Source: Serilophus lunatus (lineage: Eukaryota; Chordata; Aves; Passeriformes; Eurylaimidae). From it: DNA of 64,000 bases. Below the pieces are notes generated by a model. It had not been told where the DNA came from. It saw only the letters and a program-made list of their open reading frames with translations, and did no database searches. The translations under genes were made by a program, and so were the position numbers. The stretch's first letter is position 1. The number at the start of each line of letters is the position of its first letter. The stretch lies in the NCBI GenBank assembly GCA_013399895.1, contig VXBA01005462.1, positions 107,049-171,048 of the forward strand. Reading direction: 5' to 3'. Below, piece by piece: positions 61,035 to 64,000 of the stretch.

Positions 61035-64000
61035 AACTGGGGAGGAAATAAATACAGAAAGCATCCTCGAGTGAATAAGAGCTTATGCCGACTGGACCAA
61101 TTCTGCCTGGCACCTGAACATCGGTGGGAAGTGAGTGTTTTGACACTGCTGCTACACAAACCAAATGTAAATACTGGAGGTTCCATCTCTGGGGTCTCCT
61201 AAAGAAAAGTAAATTTGGAAAGGAATTAATGATTTTATAATTTAAGAGTATTGTAAAGCACCTACATGGTGTCACTATACATCTGAGAGTTACACCATCT
61301 CTGAGTAATGTAAAACGTGGGCCATGGACTGACAAATTTGTAGAGGATTCATAATGTGCACAGACAATGTTACATTTTGGAAAGTGTATAATATCAGGTT
61401 AATAATAATTACAAGCAATTAGCCATGGTAGCCTATGTAAAACAAGATGGTTGTCTCAATTTCCAAAGGGCATGTGGCATAATAAAAGAGAAAATAGCAA
61501 ATCATTGCTTTTCACAGTAGTATCTTAAAACCTTCATTCAGGTTTCCCTAGCTTAAACGCTTTATTCAGCAAAATGTTTAAAGATGACTTGTCCTTGGTT
61601 CAACTTGGGCCAAGCACAATTCAGCCTCTAGTCCTTTACTTCTTTTTACTCCAACCTCTTCTTTCAATACTCCTTCAAAAAGCAATTAGTCAACTGTTAC
61701 CATTAAATAACCATCACATTCAGGCGGGAACAAGAACTTATTGGACACTAGTGTTTAAAATACCATTCAGGAGTCCCATTTTTTACACTGCGATACATAA
61801 CTATCTAGATCTTGTGGTGAATCTTACCAGTAACTCTTTATCGGAGTTATTTCTCCAGATGTGTTTTCAAGTATATTTAATGCTAGTTTGGGAGTCTTGG
61901 TGACTATTCCTCAAATATCAACATTCTGTCTTTGCTTTATTCCTTATGCTTCGCTGTGGTCAGAGAACTGGCATAGCTATGAAATGTTCCAGTTTTGGTC
62001 AGAATCCTGGAAACTATTTTGAGCCTCAGAAAATATTTGTGATACATTTACCCCACAAAGGGGCTGCTCTGTTTTCTATCACTGCAATTCAGCTGCATTC
62101 CCTAACTACAAGTTACTTCTACCATCTTCACCTCTTTGTCAAGTGGGAGGTAGAATCATTCACAAGCCAGAAGCTGGAATGCTGAGCTGTGTATTTCCAC
62201 AATGTTTTTAGAATTAACTCTTTCCTTTCCCTTCCCAAAAGGCATTATAACTTTTCTGCACATCCAGTATTTTCCGTCAAACATGACAAAAGGGTAGAGA
62301 TCTCAAAGATACGAAATTTGTCCTAGTTCTGTAGGTGGCTGGTAAGAAGGTAGAAGTTTAGTTCTCCCTCTAACAGAAAGTTTGGAGTTTCTGGGCTCCA
62401 GACTTCTATCATCCCTTTGGCTTACTGATTGACCAGTACAATGCATGATAGCTCAGAAACCGTGTAAGCGTGGGCTGCTTCTTTCTCTATATACAGGAAA
62501 ACAGATTTCATGAATTTTCCTGCTCAGTAGTGATTTATACTCCATGTGAGGCTTTTCGTATTAAACTAGTGACTTGATGGCAAGGTATAACCTAAAGTGA
62601 ATTTTCTGAACTTTTTCTGAAGTCATGGAAATGTTCAGCTCAGATTGACATAACAGTGAATAAGTATTAGCACCAGTGAAGCAGTGTCAGGGGCAGTGTT
62701 GAGAAATATGAATTTCACAGTATGATATTAGAATATATGAGAGGGAAAAAATGCATTCACATCTGAAAAGAGGCTATAATGGAACAAAATTGAATTTAAA
62801 TAGAAATTTTGAAGATTCAGAAATGGGATGTGCCTATTTTGGAGGAGAAAATAAAATCAAGAAATTTTATATGAGGCACTGTAAAGGTGACAGAGTTTTA
62901 TTAAAGAACAGTTTTAGAGAAGAATGCTCTTGGATTTTACTAGTTTAACTACTGTGGCTGCAGGCCATGAGGCTACAGCAATGATGAAAAACTTTAAAAT
63001 ATACAGGAAGATTCACAGATGCACTGTTCCTAACCAAGTAGCAGTAAATACTGAACTACCCAAAGTAGAAGCATATGCACTGTTTACCAGCATATGCTTT
63101 TGGGAAAATAAAGTATTTTATGTATATGTTTTACATAGTATTTTCAAAAATACGCATTTTNGAATGCAAAATGGGAAAACCAGGATCTGCCATTTCTTTC
63201 ATTGCCTCAGCTCATTTGAAACACGTTTTGTAAGGTCCCCACTTAGTAGGCAACATTCTGGGTCTGTACTCACAAAATGCGGTTGAACATGAGTGTGCCA
63301 TGAAGGTTAACTGTCAATCTTCATCAAAGGGTTTGACTGGGAATTAAATCAGTAAATTGAAACATAATGTTCTTCTGGAGAAAAGATGGAATCATCCTTC
63401 TCAAGTGCATGAAGATTTTATCATTTGGTTTCTACTTTAATGCCCTATTTGTCTGAAATCTGACTTGGCTTCAGTCATATGTCTCTGTGATACTTTCTAT
63501 ACGAAAAGATTTGCATCATTTCACACATTAAAAATTGGAAAATAATTTTATGCCACAGGTCCTTCTCTAGCTTTACTTATAGTTTATTTTTAAAGCTTAT
63601 TTGGTATGATATAATCTAAAGCATACAATGTTTTCCTCTTTCATATAAAATGTTTAATGTTATAAAATAAGTTCTGTAACTATCTTAAGAGATTTGAAGT
63701 AGAAGAAAAGACTTTAAAAAGTTTTCTCCTTCACAGAAAGAAAATGAAAAAAGATTTGTAGAAAAACATCCAAATTATCATATATCTAGAAGATACACCT
63801 TATGGAGGTTAAGATATGTTAAAATACAAGTAGCTAGACAAACCTGAAGAGGAATAAAATATTGTGTGATGGGGTAAACTATAAACAGAATAAGTAAACA
63901 ACTGGCGGATGACAAGACAAAAATATTTAGTATGCAAGGCAGTATTCCTTTCACAGTGTAAGTCTAGTGTTAACTTTATTAACACTAAAACTTTAATGCC
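61035..64000. other. Intergenic DNA without recognisable genes; one unresolved base
   Basis: About 3 kb of AT-rich DNA with no supported gene or transposon. Position 63161 is N, inside the open frame 62924-63286, so that frame is not reliable. A small hairpin, TAGTGTTAA-CTTTA-TTAACACTA, lies at 63965-63987. Confidence 0.55.

Noticed and set aside
60803..61335. Frames with MDGW or HPSI repeats
   Set aside because: Produced by the TGGA microsatellite; not a repeat protein.
61574..61903. 109-codon + strand frame
   Set aside because: No family resemblance, no exon signals and a compositional Leu bias.
1..64000. CRISPR arrays, bacterial operons, tRNA or rRNA genes
   Set aside because: Nothing of the kind was seen; repeats are eukaryotic interspersed or simple repeats, and no cloverleaf or rRNA core was recognised.

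Overview
This is a 64 kb stretch of AT-rich bird nuclear DNA with very few genes. The bird assignment rests on several 5'-truncated CR1 LINE copies, which keep the avian 3' end (ATTCTGTG/ATTCTATG tails) and a recognisable reverse transcriptase, and on two solo LTRs that resemble bird endogenous retrovirus LTRs. There are no Alu, L1 or B1/B2 type elements. It is not microbial: there are no operons, ribosome binding sites or dense ORFs, and most open frames of 60-140 codons look like chance in AT-rich intron or intergenic sequence.

The one confident gene is GABRA4, the GABA-A receptor alpha-4 subunit, on the + strand. Only its last coding exon lies here (about 10213-10746). It encodes the end of the large cytoplasmic loop, the fourth membrane helix and the C-terminus. 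Bases 1-10212 are the end of the preceding intron, which carries a ~970 bp ERV-type LTR antisense to the gene (about 5934-6905). After the stop codon lie the 3'UTR, with a candidate poly(A) signal at 11786, and then about 52 kb of apparently intergenic DNA. In vertebrates this locus is a GABA-A receptor cluster (GABRG1-GABRA2-GABRA4-GABRB1, with COX7B2 between GABRA2 and GABRA4 in human). No GABRA2 or COX7B2 exon was recognised downstream.

The intergenic part is punctuated by CR1 copies: about 28290-29362 (+), 37582-38040 (-), 43925-44587 (+), 44660-45440 (-), a fragment near 51515-51655 (+), 53038-54275 (-) and 60280-60542 (+). It also holds a second LTR (48720-49101) and a (TGGA)n microsatellite (60961-61034). 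The 53038-54275 CR1 is the best preserved, with about 260 uninterrupted reverse transcriptase codons. It is interrupted by a 66 bp insertion made of two perfect 22 bp inverted arms, with TG...CA ends and a 5 bp target duplication. That insertion is the most unusual structure found. A 27 bp near-perfect palindrome at 51034-51060 is also notable. No multi-gene system is visible.
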